64,000 bases of DNA, taken from the NCBI GenBank assembly GCA_948560265.1, contig CAOXTD010000009.1, forward strand, positions 1-64,000. The letters are read 5' to 3'. A model generated the notes under the pieces. It worked only from the letters and a program-made list of their open reading frames with translations. It ran no database searches and was not told where the DNA came from. The stretch comes from an uncultured Clostridia bacterium (lineage in GTDB: Bacteria > Bacillota > Clostridia > TANB77 > CAG-508). Position numbers and translations under genes: made by a program. Of this stretch, positions 1 through 8,767 are shown in pieces. The number at the start of each line of letters is the position of its first letter. Position 1 is the first letter of the stretch.

Positions 1-1
1 A

Positions 2-211
2 GATATTAAAGAATTAAAACAAGACCATAAAAACATGAATGAAGCCTTAATTTTAATCGAAGATGATACTTCTAATAAAATACCAGCGCTTTTTGAAGGT
101 TATTCTTTTCATCAACAACATATTGAGGAAGACGAAAAAAGATTAGATTTCTTAGAAACAAAAGTTGATAATCATTCAATCAGAATTTCAGTCTTAGAAC
201 AGGCGAATTGA
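2..211 (+). CDS. Hypothetical protein, 3' part only (N-terminus outside window)
   Basis: The frame is open from the window edge to a TGA at 209-211, giving 69 residues. The visible part is polar and heptad-like: an acidic stretch near the start, then a C-terminal segment ending in a probable short coiled coil (DFLETKVDNH, ISVLEQAN). Short proteins of this kind in Clostridia are usually of unknown function. A strong hairpin and T-run follow at 268-325 and should end its transcript. I do not recognise a family. The start lies upstream of the window. Confidence 0.55.
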   Translation, partial: DIKELKQDHKNMNEALILIEDDTSNKIPALFEGYSFHQQHIEEDEKRLDFLETKVDNHSIRISVLEQAN

Positions 212-267
212 GTCATATTTAGTTTAGAATCAAAGATTTAAATCTTAAAAATGAATAAGAAGATAAT

Positions 268-325
268 GGAGCTAAATTATGTAATTTTGAATTATCATTA
301 AGATTATATAACTTAGCTCCATTTT
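268..325 (+). terminator. Rho-independent terminator after the partial gene
   Basis: The arms GGAGCTAA (268-275) and TTAGCTCC (313-320) are perfect complements with further pairing inside, followed by ATTTTT. It lies in the otherwise empty 212-416 gap, upstream of the AGGAGG at about 405-412 that serves the next gene. Confidence 0.65.
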
Positions 326-416
326 TAAATAAATATGTATTAAAAAATGACAGAATGTATACTTTTTTCTTAAAAAGTGATATAATAAAATTTAAAATTA
401 TAAAAAGGAGGACAAA

Positions 417-728
417 ATGAAAGATTCTTTAAAGCAATGGACGCAAGACCTTGTACAAGCATCAAATGCCTTAGAAAGGAATACTTCAGACTTAAAAAGA
501 AGATATTTTTTAAAGAATATAGAAAGATTTAATCAAATTGCATCTACTATTAGGGGAAGTAGGGGCTCTTTCGGAACGGGATATCCTTTTTATGCTTTAT
601 CAGAAGAACTGCAAGGTCCGATTCCTGTAATTTTAGAGCAAATTAGATACAATGATGAGCTTATTGAATATGCAGAAAATAGTAAACATGACCAGTGGAT
701 ATGTGAAGAGTGTCTGAGTCGAAGCTAG
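417..728 (+). CDS. N-terminal piece of a protein interrupted by an in-frame TAG
   Basis: This is a 103-residue ORF with a good Shine-Dalgarno site (AAGGAGGACAAA before ATG 417). It ends at TAG 726-728 just after a CEEC pair. The next ORF (735-1436) is in the same frame, begins two codons after the stop, has no Shine-Dalgarno site of its own, and soon carries a matching CKPC pair. The two pieces therefore look like one protein of about 339 residues with a zinc-ribbon-like CxxC...CxxC spanning the stop. The family is not recognised. TAG is used as an ordinary terminator elsewhere in the window, so this is probably a nonsense change or a readthrough site. Confidence 0.6.
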   Translation: MKDSLKQWTQDLVQASNALERNTSDLKRRYFLKNIERFNQIASTIRGSRGSFGTGYPFYALSEELQGPIPVILEQIRYNDELIEYAENSKHDQWICEECLSRS

Positions 729-734
729 AAAAAA

Positions 735-1436
735 ATGCCAAATTTAAAACAAGTGTGTAAGCCTTGTCCTAATATGGATAGTGAGCTAAAACCAAGAAAG
801 ATAATTAATAGATTACCAGATATTGATATGTGGATGGTTTGTGAAGATGGATGTCTAGAAGAGGCAAAAGTTCAACTAGCAGAAGCATTAAAGAGACATC
901 ATATATCACCTTCTGATATAAGGCCAGTTCGAAGTATTATGGAAGTAGAGCAAATTATAGAAACTTTAGGAAAAGGAGAAATGCCTGAACAATTTTTACC
1001 AGTAGATGTACACATTATGGAATATTCCAAAATGAAGGAGTTAATACGTGCAGTGCCCAAAGCATTACAACAGGCAAAAGCAGAGGGAAAAATTCCATAT
1101 TTGCCGATTTCACCAGTATCCTATAGAAAAGTATGGGAATATGATGAGGCATATAATTTTATTTATGATTTTTTATCTGCATTCACGCCATTTAATTTTG
1201 AACGAGATTTGGAGCAAGTAGTAAGTGATACAAGAACTACAATTGCAAGGAGCTATACAGCATCTGAATTATATACATTTTTAGTAGCTGCAGCTACTCC
1301 TGCTAATAGAAGAAGGTTTAGAACAACGCCAGAATTAGGAGAGAAATTTTTTCAAAAAGTGTCTGCATGGAAAAGACAAAAGAATAAACAAACTGTAATA
1401 AAAACTAGTGAAGAGGAGGCGCATGGATATAGATAA
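735..1436 (+). CDS. C-terminal piece of the TAG-interrupted protein
   Basis: This 233-residue ORF is in frame with the preceding piece and separated from it only by TAG AAA AAA. The ATG at 735 lacks any ribosome-binding site, so independent initiation is unlikely. It opens with CKPC, then has a RLPDIDMW segment followed by an alternating hydrophobic/acidic region that faintly recalls nucleotidyltransferase-like folds; this is a guess from pattern, not a match I can prove. The tail is basic (RRRFRTT, WKRQKNK). It overlaps the start of the PHP gene by 14 nt, suggesting translational coupling. Confidence 0.5.
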   Translation: MPNLKQVCKPCPNMDSELKPRKIINRLPDIDMWMVCEDGCLEEAKVQLAEALKRHHISPSDIRPVRSIMEVEQIIETLGKGEMPEQFLPVDVHIMEYSKMKELIRAVPKALQQAKAEGKIPYLPISPVSYRKVWEYDEAYNFIYDFLSAFTPFNFERDLEQVVSDTRTTIARSYTASELYTFLVAAATPANRRRFRTTPELGEKFFQKVSAWKRQKNKQTVIKTSEEEAHGYR

Positions 1437-2328
1437 AATAAAGAGAATAGATTTACATGTCCATACTAATTTGTCAGATGGAGAATTATCACCTAAAGAA
1501 GTTATTGATAAAGCAGTACAGAATCAGGTTTCTGTTATAGCAATTGCAGACCATGATACATTAGAAGCTTATACAGAAGAATTATATCAATATGCAAGTA
1601 GTAAAAATATTAAAATTATTTGTGCTGTCGAAATATCAACTAAGATTGAGAAGTTAGGAATTCATATATTAGGATATCATTTTGATATTAACAATCAAGA
1701 GTTAAGAAATAGATTATTTTCTATTAGAAATGCTAGACATAATTATTTATACAAAGTATCTGCAATATTAAAGGAATTGGGATATGATATAAATATAGAT
1801 AAGTTAGACAAAATAGATGCAGTAACGAAAGCTCATATTGCCTTAGATATAATTGAAAATATGCAAAATGAAGAACTTCTTTTAAAAAAGTTTGGACATA
1901 TTCCTACAAAGGGAGAATTTATAGAAACGGTTATGAATGAGGGGTGTCCAGCTTATGTACAGAAAGAGGCAATAACTCCAAAGGATGCTGCTAAACTAAT
2001 TAGAAAAGCAGGTGGAAAAGTAGTTCTAGCACATCCAGTAGCATATCAATATGAAGATAATTTGACAGACAAAGAAATCCTAGAAATTGTAGAAGAAATA
2101 CAACCAGATGGAATAGAAGCAAATTATATTTATATTAATCGTTATAATCAGAAAATAAATGATATACAGAAATGGAGAGAAGTCGCAAAGGCAAATAATT
2201 TGATGACAACAATTGGTTCTGATTTTCATAATAGTGATGGAATTAGACCAGAAATTGGATTAATAAATGAGGAAGTTATATTAACTGAGAGTGAAATAAA
2301 AGAAATGATCAACAAGCTAGAAAATTAA
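1423..2328 (+). CDS. PHP-domain phosphoesterase (nucleoside bisphosphate phosphatase-like)
   Basis: The 301-residue protein carries the PHP metal-binding motifs in order: DLHVHTNLSDG near residue 10, ADHDT around 45, VEIST around 70, LAHP around 200 and GSDFH around 262. This layout matches the stand-alone PHP family (YciV/TrpH-like), whose characterised members hydrolyse 3',5'-nucleoside bisphosphates or RNA 5' ends. I chose ATG 1423, directly after GAGGAGG, over the GTG at 1408, although the spacing is short. The gene overlaps the end of the preceding ORF, suggesting a coupled operon. Substrate is inferred only from the family. Confidence 0.8.
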   Translation: MDIDKIKRIDLHVHTNLSDGELSPKEVIDKAVQNQVSVIAIADHDTLEAYTEELYQYASSKNIKIICAVEISTKIEKLGIHILGYHFDINNQELRNRLFSIRNARHNYLYKVSAILKELGYDINIDKLDKIDAVTKAHIALDIIENMQNEELLLKKFGHIPTKGEFIETVMNEGCPAYVQKEAITPKDAAKLIRKAGGKVVLAHPVAYQYEDNLTDKEILEIVEEIQPDGIEANYIYINRYNQKINDIQKWREVAKANNLMTTIGSDFHNSDGIRPEIGLINEEVILTESEIKEMINKLEN

Positions 2329-2345
2329 AAGTTCTAGCTTGTTTT
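2311..2345 (+). terminator. Terminator overlapping the end of the PHP gene
   Basis: ACAAGCTAGAA and TTCTAGCTTGT form an 11-bp stem followed by a T-rich stretch. The left arm is inside the last codons of the PHP gene. The hairpin may also serve the converging spoIVA gene. Confidence 0.7.
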
Positions 2346-2349
2346 AAGT

Positions 2350-3831
2350 TTAAAGTATAATACAGATCAATCCGCCGCTACCCTCGTTGACAATACGTTC
2401 TAAAGTTTCTTGCAATTTTGCTTGTGCTTCTTCGGGCATTCTAGATAATTTATTCTGTAAACCTTCATTAACTAATTCGTGTAAATTTTTTCCAAAAATA
2501 TTAGATTCCCAAATTTTCTTAGGATCTGACTCAAATTCAGAAAGAAGATAATTTACTAAATCTTCTGATTGCTTTTCACTTCCCACAATAGGAGAAACTT
2601 CGGTTTCAATATCAGCTCTTATCATGTGAATACTAGGAGCTTTAGCTTTTAATTTAACACCAAATCTAGAGCCTTGTTTTACCATTTCAGGTTCTTCTAA
2701 TAGAAGTTCATCAATAGAAGGTGTTACAATACCATAACCTGTTGCTTTGACTTCTTCTAGAGCATAAGCAATTTTATCATATTGTTTCTTGGTTTGTGCA
2801 AATTCTGTAATCGTACTAAATAGAGCGCCCTCATCATTAATTTCTACACCAGATATTTCAGTTAATACTTTATAGAATAGTTCATCCATTAATTGAATGG
2901 AAATATTGACACTACCTTCGCCAAGACGAATTTCATCTAAAGTTGTTTTTGTAATAACTTGTGTATTTTGCAGTTGAGAAATACCACTATCTACTTGTTT
3001 CAAAATATGAATATCTGTAAATGCAGTTTGAATTTCAGAATACAATTCTTTTTTTAGCCAGTGGTCATCACAAAGACCATCTACCCATCTTGGAAAATTC
3101 AAATTAATAGTTTCAATTGGAAATTCATATAGAATTTTACTAAAGATATAGTCAATATCTTCTAAATCTAGATGAGCACAATCTGTTGGGATAACAGAAA
3201 CTTGATATTTGTCTTCTAACTTTTTAGCTAAAGCTTTGGTATAGTCAGAAAATGGATCATCACTATTTAAAACAATGACAAATGGCTTATTCAATTCTTG
3301 TAATTCTTTTACAACTCGTTCTTCAGCAGCAATGTAGTCCTCACGAGGAATGTCTGTTACACTACCATCAGTAGTTACTAAAATACCAATAGTAGAATGT
3401 TCAGTAATTACCTTACGAGTACCCATTTCAGCTGCTTCTTCAAATGGTATTTCTTCTTCAAACCAAGGTGTTTTTACCATACGAGGCATGTCGTCTTCTA
3501 GATATCCAATTGCATTATTAACTAAATAACCAACACAATCTACTAGTCTGGTTTTAAATTTTAGATTTTCACCAATTGTAATTTCAACAGCTTCATTTGG
3601 AATAAATTTAGGTTCAGTAGTCATAATAGTTCTTCCACCAGCACTTTGTGGTAGTTCGTCACGAGCTCTTTCTTTTTTGTATTCATTGTCAATGTTTGGA
3701 ATAACAAGCAAATCCATAAAGTTTTTAATAAAAGTAGATTTACCAGTACGAACAGGACCAACTACGCCAACGTAAATGTCGCCATCAGTACGTAAAGCTA
3801 TATCTTGATATAATTTTAAATTCTCTTCCAT
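2350..3831 (-). CDS. spoIVA: Stage IV sporulation protein A, spore coat morphogenetic ATPase
   Basis: The 493-residue product has full SpoIVA length. It opens with a Walker A loop in GPVRTGKSTF near residue 25, then the conserved region with TTEPKFIPNEAVEI and LVDCVGY, and keeps the family's C-terminal domain ending in a hydrophobic tail. In Bacillus SpoIVA polymerises, driven by ATP hydrolysis, on the outer forespore membrane and anchors the coat basement layer. An AGGGGG-type Shine-Dalgarno site precedes the ATG. It stands alone, convergent with the PHP gene. It is one of the clearest signs that this organism forms endospores. Confidence 0.95.
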   Translation of the reverse strand: MEENLKLYQDIALRTDGDIYVGVVGPVRTGKSTFIKNFMDLLVIPNIDNEYKKERARDELPQSAGGRTIMTTEPKFIPNEAVEITIGENLKFKTRLVDCVGYLVNNAIGYLEDDMPRMVKTPWFEEEIPFEEAAEMGTRKVITEHSTIGILVTTDGSVTDIPREDYIAAEERVVKELQELNKPFVIVLNSDDPFSDYTKALAKKLEDKYQVSVIPTDCAHLDLEDIDYIFSKILYEFPIETINLNFPRWVDGLCDDHWLKKELYSEIQTAFTDIHILKQVDSGISQLQNTQVITKTTLDEIRLGEGSVNISIQLMDELFYKVLTEISGVEINDEGALFSTITEFAQTKKQYDKIAYALEEVKATGYGIVTPSIDELLLEEPEMVKQGSRFGVKLKAKAPSIHMIRADIETEVSPIVGSEKQSEDLVNYLLSEFESDPKKIWESNIFGKNLHELVNEGLQNKLSRMPEEAQAKLQETLERIVNEGSGGLICIIL

Positions 3832-4005
3832 GAATTATTTAACCCCCTCTAAGAAATGTTTGTACAAAAAATCTTTAATTAATGTATATTAGACAGACTA
3901 AAAAGTATGACAAAAATGAAAAAATAATTTTAATGAAAAAATAATATACAAATTAAAAAAAGTAGTATATAATGTAAAAAAGTATAATAAAGGAGGAAAT
4001 AAAAG

Positions 4006-4623
4006 ATGGGAATAGCAGCATTAGTTTTAGGGATTATTGCGTTTGTATTAGCCATTACATTTGTGTTAGCACCCCTTGGAGTGGTTTTAGCAGTAATTGG
4101 ATTAATTTTAGGAATTGTAGATATCGTTAAGAAAGGAAAAACAGGAGAGAAAAAAGCAATTAGTCTTACAGGGCTTATCTTATGTGCAGTGATGTTTATT
4201 GTACTAATTGTAGAATCATTTTTTATATTAATAGCAGGAATTGCAATATATGACACAGTAAGCGATTATGACTCTAATAGAAGTACAGCATCAATGGAGA
4301 AATCAGAAATTGAAACTTTCAATACAAAGTTTTCAGGCTATGAAGGAGATAAGAAAGGCTCAGATGTTAAAATATTGTTAAATAACATTAGCATTAACAA
4401 TAGTTATAGTGAGCATGAAGTAGATGTATATTATAATGGACTAATGGAAGAACCAGATGAATTGAAGCAAAAAATAAGTGCAACACAAAAATATACTGTA
4501 GTATTGTATAAAGATATAGATGGATATGTTAATAGAGCATATATTATGCCAAATTATGGTAGTACAACCAATAATAGCACAGTATCTAATAGCTTAACAA
4601 ACAAAACAACAAATCTATTATAA
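4006..4623 (+). CDS. Membrane protein with DUF4190-like N-terminus
   Basis: This 205-residue protein has hydrophobic segments at about residues 1-40 (Ala/Val/Gly/Leu-rich) and 50-80, separated by a basic loop (KKGKTGEKK), then a soluble extracytoplasmic domain. The N-terminal pattern resembles small DUF4190-type membrane domains found in many Gram-positive proteins of unknown role. The C-terminal domain is rich in Asn, Ser and Thr. A Shine-Dalgarno site AAAGGAGG precedes ATG 4006. folD follows after 12 nt, so the two may be co-transcribed. No function can be assigned. Confidence 0.7.
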   Translation: MGIAALVLGIIAFVLAITFVLAPLGVVLAVIGLILGIVDIVKKGKTGEKKAISLTGLILCAVMFIVLIVESFFILIAGIAIYDTVSDYDSNRSTASMEKSEIETFNTKFSGYEGDKKGSDVKILLNNISINNSYSEHEVDVYYNGLMEEPDELKQKISATQKYTVVLYKDIDGYVNRAYIMPNYGSTTNNSTVSNSLTNKTTNLL

Positions 4624-4635
4624 AAGGAGAAACGA

Positions 4636-5482
4636 ATGGCAACAATTATTAATGGAAAAGAACTAGCAGCAAAAGTAAGATTGGAATTAAAAGAAGAAGT
4701 AGCAGAATTAAAAAGGAAAGGAATTCAGCCTAAACTAGCAGTTATTATGGTAGGAAATGATAGTGCATCAGCAGTATATGTGCGTAATAAAAGTAAAGCT
4801 TGTGACGAAATAGGAATTGCATTTGAAGAATTTTTATTAAAGGAAGATACAACAAGAGAAGAATTATTAAATCTAATTGAAGAATTAAACAATAGAGAGG
4901 ATGTTCATGGCATTTTATTACAAAGTCCAATTCCAAAACATCTAGATATTAGAGAAGCTTTTAATGCCATTAGTTACAAAAAAGATGTTGATGGTTTTCA
5001 TCCAATTAATGTAGGAAAATTAGCAATAGGAGAAGAGTGTTTTGTTTCATGCACACCAGCAGGTGTTATGAAAATGTTAGAAGAATATCATATTGAAACA
5101 CAAGGAAAAAGTGCAGTTGTGATAGGAAGAAGCAATATTGTAGGAAGACCACTTGCACAATTGTTAATAAATAGCAATGCAACTGTTACAGTTTGTCATT
5201 CCAAAACACAAAATATAGCAGAAATAACAAAGAAGGCAGACATTTTAGTAGCAGCTATTCGGAAAACCAAAATTTGTGACAGAAAATATGGTAAAAGAAG
5301 GAGCAGTTGTTATTGATGTAGGTATTAATAGAAAAGAAGAAGGCAAATTAGTAGGTGATGTAGACTTCGAAAATGTAGAAAACAAGGTGTCTTACATCAC
5401 ACCAGTACCAGGGGGAGTAGGACCTATGACAATTGCAATGTTAATGAACAATGTGGTTCTAGCAGCTAAAAAAGAAAACTAA
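4636..5482 (+). CDS. folD: FolD methylene-THF dehydrogenase/cyclohydrolase, needs +1 shift at CGG 5260
   Basis: FolD interconverts methylene-, methenyl- and formyl-tetrahydrofolate. The first 208 codons hold the folate-site YVRNKSKAC motif, the LLQSPIPKH region, KDVDGFHP and the [10 protein letters not shown] nucleotide loop. After DILVAAI the reading frame breaks at ATT-CGG-AAA. Skipping the C at 5260 gives [21 protein letters not shown], the expected FolD continuation with no residue gained or lost, and then [10 protein letters not shown]. The joined product (4636-5259 plus 5261-5482) is 281 residues, normal for FolD. The CGG is in frame at the break. FolD is normally important for one-carbon supply, and fhs is also in this window, so loss of function is unlikely. 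Confidence 0.9.
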
Positions 5483-5518
5483 GAAATTCGGGGGCTTGAT
5501 TTTATAGGAGGAAAACTT

Positions 5519-6160
5519 ATGAAAGTCATTTATCAAGCCAAAAAAAATTATCCAGAAAAATTAAAACATATTTATGCACCGCCAGCAAAGTTATATTTGT
5601 TAGGTGATGAAACAATATTAAATAAGCCATCCATAGCTATCATTGGTTGTAGACAAGCAAGTGATTATGGCAAAAAGGTGGCTTTTCGTTTTGCCTATGA
5701 ATTAGCAAAACAAGGAATTGTAGTAATCAGTGGGCTAGCCAGAGGAATAGATACTTATGGACACTTGGGAGCGGTAAAAGCTAATGGAAAAACGATTGCT
5801 GTTTTAGGAAGTGGATTTGCACATATTTATCCAGCAGAGAACAAGGGGGTATGCAGAGAGATTATTCAAAAAGGTGGAGCGATTGTAACAGAATATTCAC
5901 CAGAGAGCAAACCAGAAAAAATGCACTTTCCAGCTAGAAATCGATTAATTAGCGGATTATCTAATGGAGTTCTAGTGGTAGAAGCAAAAGAAAAGAGTGG
6001 AACTCTTATAACAGTAGATTATGCACTAGACCAAGGAAAAGAAGTTTTTATCATTCCAGGTAATATTACAAACCCAAATTCTAATGGAACCAATAGTTTA
6101 ATTCAACAAGGTGCTAAATTAGTTACAAAAGTAGAAGATATTTTGGTAGAATTACTTTAA
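5519..6160 (+). CDS. dprA: DNA-processing protein DprA, short core form
   Basis: DprA loads RecA onto incoming single-stranded DNA during transformation. The 213-residue protein carries the Rossmann-like core: AIIGCRQASDYG near residue 42, SGLARGIDTYGHLGA around 75, AVLGSGFAHIYPAEN around 98, FPARNRLISGLS around 140 and the SGTLITVDYALDQGK block. It lacks the N-terminal SAM-like and C-terminal winged-helix domains of longer homologues, so it is a minimal version. The conserved Arg in PARNR is encoded by CGA, showing that CGA is read as Arg here. AGGAGG precedes the ATG. Confidence 0.88.
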   Translation: MKVIYQAKKNYPEKLKHIYAPPAKLYLLGDETILNKPSIAIIGCRQASDYGKKVAFRFAYELAKQGIVVISGLARGIDTYGHLGAVKANGKTIAVLGSGFAHIYPAENKGVCREIIQKGGAIVTEYSPESKPEKMHFPARNRLISGLSNGVLVVEAKEKSGTLITVDYALDQGKEVFIIPGNITNPNSNGTNSLIQQGAKLVTKVEDILVELL

Positions 6161-6241
6161 AAATCAAAAAAAATATGTTATAATAGGTGGCGAATGATAA
6201 ATTCGGGGAAATAACGGAAGAAGGAAAGGAGATAAAAGGTA

Positions 6242-7645
6242 ATGGCTGACGAAACAACCAAAAAAACATCAACAGCTAAAAGTAGTGAAAAGAAGATAGC
6301 AACAGGAAGTACAAAAAGGATAGTACAAAGTAGAAGCTCCTCTACAGCGGGAAAAAAGAATACTACTAAAAAAGAAAGCACGACAAAAGCTACTACTAAA
6401 GTAGAGAAGAGTGCTCCAAAAACAACTAGAAAGAAAACTACTGTGGAGAATCAAGAAAAAAGTAAGAAAACTACTTCCGCTAAAAAAGAAAGTGCACCTA
6501 AAAATGAAAAGACAACAAAGAAAACTACTTCTTCTGCTAAAAGTGAAGCTACTAAAAAGAAGACTACAAAAAAAGTAGAAAAACAAGAAAATATAGAATT
6601 AGAAGAAAAAAAGACGAAATCTACCACGCCTAAAAAAGGCAAACATTCTTTGGAACCTGAAGAAATATCTCAAGTAGAAAAGGCATTAGAAGAGGCAATA
6701 GAAGCTGCAAAGCAGGAAATTATAAAAAAGGCTAGAGAAGAAAATAAAATAGAAATTCCTACAATTGAAGAATTATTGAGAAAAGCAGGAATTACAGAAA
6801 CAGATAGTTTGACTAATAAAAAAGATATCCCTAAAAGAGAAGAACTTTTATCTTTGGAAGATGATGAGGAGCTAGAGGCAGATGAGGATTTTGAAGAGAT
6901 AGAAGAATTCGAAGATAAAGAGGAACTAGATGAAGACGACGATATAGACGAAGAAGAGGATATAGAGGAAGATTTAGAAGACGAATATTATGATGAAGAT
7001 GAAGAGTTAGAAGATGAATATTATGATGAAGATGAAGAACTAGAGGACGAATATTACGACGAAGAGGATGACGAGGAACTAGAAGACGAAGAAGACTATG
7101 AAGATGATGAAGAATTAGAAGAAGAGGAATATGAAGAGCCAACGACACGTCTTACAAAAAGAAGAGAAAGAGATATTGCAGAAGTTGTCAGAAAAGAAAT
7201 GCAAAAGAATAAAAAAGTAGCTGATGTAGAACTTGGAAAAATTCATTCAAGAGTTTTTCAAAATATTTGCTTAGCAATAGTAGTTATGCTATATTTGAAT
7301 TTTGTTGTTTTAGGATTTGTTAATATTGAAAATTCAGTTTTTGTTACAGACTTGAAAGTGTTTAGTGTTGCTCTTTTAGTGATTGCAGTTGGAATTTTTG
7401 AATATGCCTATAAAAAAGATAGTGGAAGACATACGCTTCATGGAATAGAGATTTTATTACTTGCTTTTACAACAATGGGATTAATATATGTTAATTTAAT
7501 GTGGCAAGGAAAATTTGTATATCTTGTAGCTTTAATTACTTTTATTTTTGCTATCTATTACGTAGCAAAATCTATTATTGTTTATAAAAAGATGAAAAAG
7601 CAATATTTTATTGATGAGATGAAGAAAGTAATAAAGAGAAGATAG
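6242..7645 (+). CDS. Low-complexity Lys/Thr-rich and acidic protein with four C-terminal membrane helices
   Basis: The 467-residue protein has three sections. Residues 1-135 are Lys/Thr/Ser-rich and histone-tail-like, with repeated TTKK and KKTT units. About 140-300 is charged and becomes almost purely Asp/Glu/Tyr. About 320-467 is a membrane section with four hydrophobic helices (starting at ICLAIVV, VFSVALL, GIEILLL and FVYLVAL) and a basic end. I recognise no named family. The position after dprA is where topA often lies. A polycation/polyanion pair ahead of a membrane anchor could suggest envelope or nucleoid-membrane contact; that is inference only. Confidence 0.65.
   Translation: MADETTKKTSTAKSSEKKIATGSTKRIVQSRSSSTAGKKNTTKKESTTKATTKVEKSAPKTTRKKTTVENQEKSKKTTSAKKESAPKNEKTTKKTTSSAKSEATKKKTTKKVEKQENIELEEKKTKSTTPKKGKHSLEPEEISQVEKALEEAIEAAKQEIIKKAREENKIEIPTIEELLRKAGITETDSLTNKKDIPKREELLSLEDDEELEADEDFEEIEEFEDKEELDEDDDIDEEEDIEEDLEDEYYDEDEELEDEYYDEDEELEDEYYDEEDDEELEDEEDYEDDEELEEEEYEEPTTRLTKRRERDIAEVVRKEMQKNKKVADVELGKIHSRVFQNICLAIVVMLYLNFVVLGFVNIENSVFVTDLKVFSVALLVIAVGIFEYAYKKDSGRHTLHGIEILLLAFTTMGLIYVNLMWQGKFVYLVALITFIFAIYYVAKSIIVYKKMKKQYFIDEMKKVIKRR
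6980..7080 (+). repeat. Tandem 33-bp coding repeats (acidic)
   Basis: Three successive copies encode DEYYDEDEELE or a close variant, starting at 6980, 7013 and 7046; the third is expanded by an EEDDEE insertion. Synonymous differences between copies (GAC/GAT, TAT/TAC) suggest the array is not brand new. Such arrays often change length by slippage. Confidence 0.75.
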
Positions 7646-7658
7646 GAAGGAAATACAT

Positions 7659-8527
7659 ATGAATAGTATGACAGGCTTTGGAAGGGCAAAATTAGAAAAA
7701 GAAGGAAGAGAATATTTAGTAGAAATTCGTTCAGTCAATCATAAATATACTGATATTACAGTAAAAGCACCTCGTAACCTTTTATATTTAGAGGATAAAA
7801 TTAGAAAAGCTATTTTACAAAGAGTAGCAAGGGGGAAATTTGATATTTTTATGCAAATTACGGCATAGAGGGAAAAAATGTTGTTATCAACAAAGAACTT
7901 GCCAAGGTATATATTCGAGAATTGACACAACTAGCGGAAGAAAATGATATTCCAAGTGGGCTTAGAGCAAGTGAAGTTTCCAAACTTCCAGATGTTATGA
8001 ACATACAATTAGAAGAAGATAGCACAGAGACAATTTGGTTAGAACTTTTAGAATGTTTAGAGAACAGTATAGATAATTTTGTTGAAATGAGAGCATTAGA
8101 AGGAAATAGAATCAAACAGGATTTAGCAGTACGTTTACAGAAAATTGCGAAAAATGTAGATGAGATTTCAGATCTTTCTACTGGACTTCTAGAAGAATAT
8201 GTAGTAAAATTACAAGAAAGAATAAAAGAAGTTTTAAAAACAGATGTAGTAGATGAAACAAGATTAGCACAAGAAATAGTTATTTATGCTGATAAATCTT
8301 CTATTGAAGAAGAAATAACAAGATTAAAAAGTCATATTGAGCAATTTGAAAAGTTGCTAGAGTCAGAAGAACCTTGTGGAAAGAAATTAGACTTCTTAGT
8401 GCAAGAAATGAATAGGGAGACTAATACAATAGGCTCTAAATCAGGAAAATTAGAAATAACCAATTTAGTAATAGACTTAAAAACACAAATTGAAGATATT
8501 AGAGAGCAAATACAAAATATTGAATAA
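7659..8527 (+). CDS. yicC: YicC family endoribonuclease, frame broken (-1) at about 7861
   Basis: The YicC family includes E. coli endoribonucleases. Codons from 7659 give MNSMTGFGRA, the SVNHKYTDI block and RVARGKFDIFMQIT, the classic YicC N-terminus. They then hit TAG at 7866. Re-reading one G (ACG then GGC at 7862) continues as GIEGKNVVINKEL and runs through the C-terminal half (GLRASEVSKLP, LEEYVVKLQERI, EMNRETNTIGSKS) to TAA 8527. The reconstructed length is 289 residues, normal for the family. This is a -1 change, most simply loss of one G from a CGGG run, and unlike the CGG sites elsewhere the CGG here is out of frame. It could be a true pseudogene, a sequencing error or recoding. Confidence 0.8.
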
Positions 8528-8548
8528 ATAGAGGGGAAGAGTAAAATT

Positions 8549-8743
8549 ATGTTAGTAAAACCAACGGTATTAGAATTATTAAATAAAGTAGATAATCGTT
8601 TTGAGTTAGTAACAATGACTGCTAAAAGAGCAAGACAGATAGCTGCAGGAAGTACTCCATTAACAAAAAAAGAAGAGCCATCTCCAGTATCTCTTGCTGC
8701 TGATGAAATTAATGAAGGTAAAGTAGTAGCAGTAGAAGAATAA
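8549..8743 (+). CDS. rpoZ: RNA polymerase omega subunit
   Basis: The 64-residue product contains the omega signature: PTVLELLNKVDNRFELV, then TAKRARQIA, followed by a variable acidic tail. Omega helps assemble beta-prime into RNA polymerase and mediates some ppGpp effects. Placement after yicC is the usual Firmicutes order, although the guanylate kinase gene that normally sits between them is absent here. AGGGGAAG precedes the ATG. Confidence 0.9.
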   Translation: MLVKPTVLELLNKVDNRFELVTMTAKRARQIAAGSTPLTKKEEPSPVSLAADEINEGKVVAVEE

Positions 8744-8767
8744 TTAGAAATAAAGAGGAAGAAAAGT

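Noticed and set aside
726..1436. TAG as a sense codon in this genome
   Set aside because: Several well-defined genes (asp23, the DgkA/PAP2 fusion, hydC, RNase E/G) end in TAG at expected lengths.
6269..7148. Phe/Ser-rich and Leu/His-rich minus-strand ORFs opposite the low-complexity gene
   Set aside because: They are shadows of Lys- and Asp/Glu-rich codons with no start signals.
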